NCBI GenBank assembly: GCA_015233895.1
Contig: JADFXG010000009.1
Location: 60,991-124,990, forward strand
Reading direction: 5' to 3'
DNA: 64,000 bases
Source: Nitrospirota bacterium
GTDB lineage: Bacteria; Nitrospirota; Thermodesulfovibrionia; Thermodesulfovibrionales; Magnetobacteriaceae
This document shows, piece after piece, positions 63,987 through 64,000 of this stretch (the stretch's first letter is position 1; each line of letters opens with the position of its first letter). The notes under the pieces are model-generated. The model was not told the DNA's origin, did not search any database, and worked only from the letters and a program-made list of their open reading frames with translations. Both the position numbers and the translations under genes were made by a program.

Positions 63987-64000
63987 ATGTCTGAAACTAA
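63987..64000 (+). CDS. Start of a second receiver-kinase gene (partial)
   Basis: ATG at 63987 after GGAGGAGTAGA, with ATGTCTGAAACTAA aligning to the start of the kinase at 62656 (ATGACAGAAATTAA). The window ends after 14 bases, so only the presence of a likely paralogue start can be stated. Confidence 0.6.

Overview
The window is 64 kb of AT-rich bacterial chromosome, densely coding, with operons on both strands. The gene content is that of a Gram-negative, anaerobe-like bacterium: Mla-type permease, mre/rod shape genes, rho, an F-type ATP synthase stalk-less F0 pair, c-heme-type sensor kinase, and sulfite-exporter (TauE/SafE) genes of the kind common in sulfate reducers. Protein style and gene mix suggest an uncultured Nitrospirota (Thermodesulfovibrionia-like, possibly the group with magnetotactic members); this is an inference, no 16S gene or magnetosome gene is present.

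Layout. 1-7 kb: small unknowns, STAS + MlaE permease, a WDH-repeat protein, an HDOD-GAF protein, a dGTPase-like hydrolase, a PHP phosphoesterase, a TPR membrane protein. 7-9.5 kb: HicAB toxin-antitoxin and a large secreted protein. 9.5-15.6 kb: HD-GYP protein, a polysaccharide-type ABC exporter pair, a TMTC-like membrane/TPR protein and an MFS transporter. 15.6-21.2 kb: rpsU, terminator, dnaG, tRNA-Met, zinc-ribbon protein, second WDH-repeat protein, MtaD-like deaminase. 21-24.7 kb: secreted DUF1566 protein, MBL hydrolase, atpE and atpB. 24.9-27.5 kb: an AT-rich accessory cassette with HEPN-type proteins, one interrupted by an in-frame stop. 27.6-33.2 kb: a complete RDD-mreB-mreC-mreD-mrdA-rodA operon. 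33.4-44.7 kb: heme-motif sensor kinase, rho, queE, an ATPase/TOPRIM-like pair followed by a cluster of hairpins, hemL, smc and an IS3-type transposase scar.

45-56.5 kb is the most striking region. Two TauE/SafE exporters, three universal-stress-type proteins, two histidine kinases, a lone receiver and an NtrC-type sigma54 activator lie on one strand as two transcription units. Each unit is preceded by the same three-part arrangement: a TTGCATGCAA palindrome, a second TGCAA...TGCA site (14 of 17 bases shared), and an almost identical -24/-12-like element TGGCACG-N4-TTGATAT. The simplest reading is that the encoded NtrC-type protein activates both exporter units, a self-contained sulfite (or related anion) stress circuit. 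An orphan membrane sensor related to the kinase input domain follows the terminator.

56.5-64 kb: an unusual PEP-synthase-like protein lacking the C-terminal barrel, a very large GAF-hybrid histidine kinase with six 42-bp in-frame repeats, a receiver-HWE/HisKA_2 kinase, and at the window edge a partial duplicate of that kinase pair. No CRISPR array was seen.
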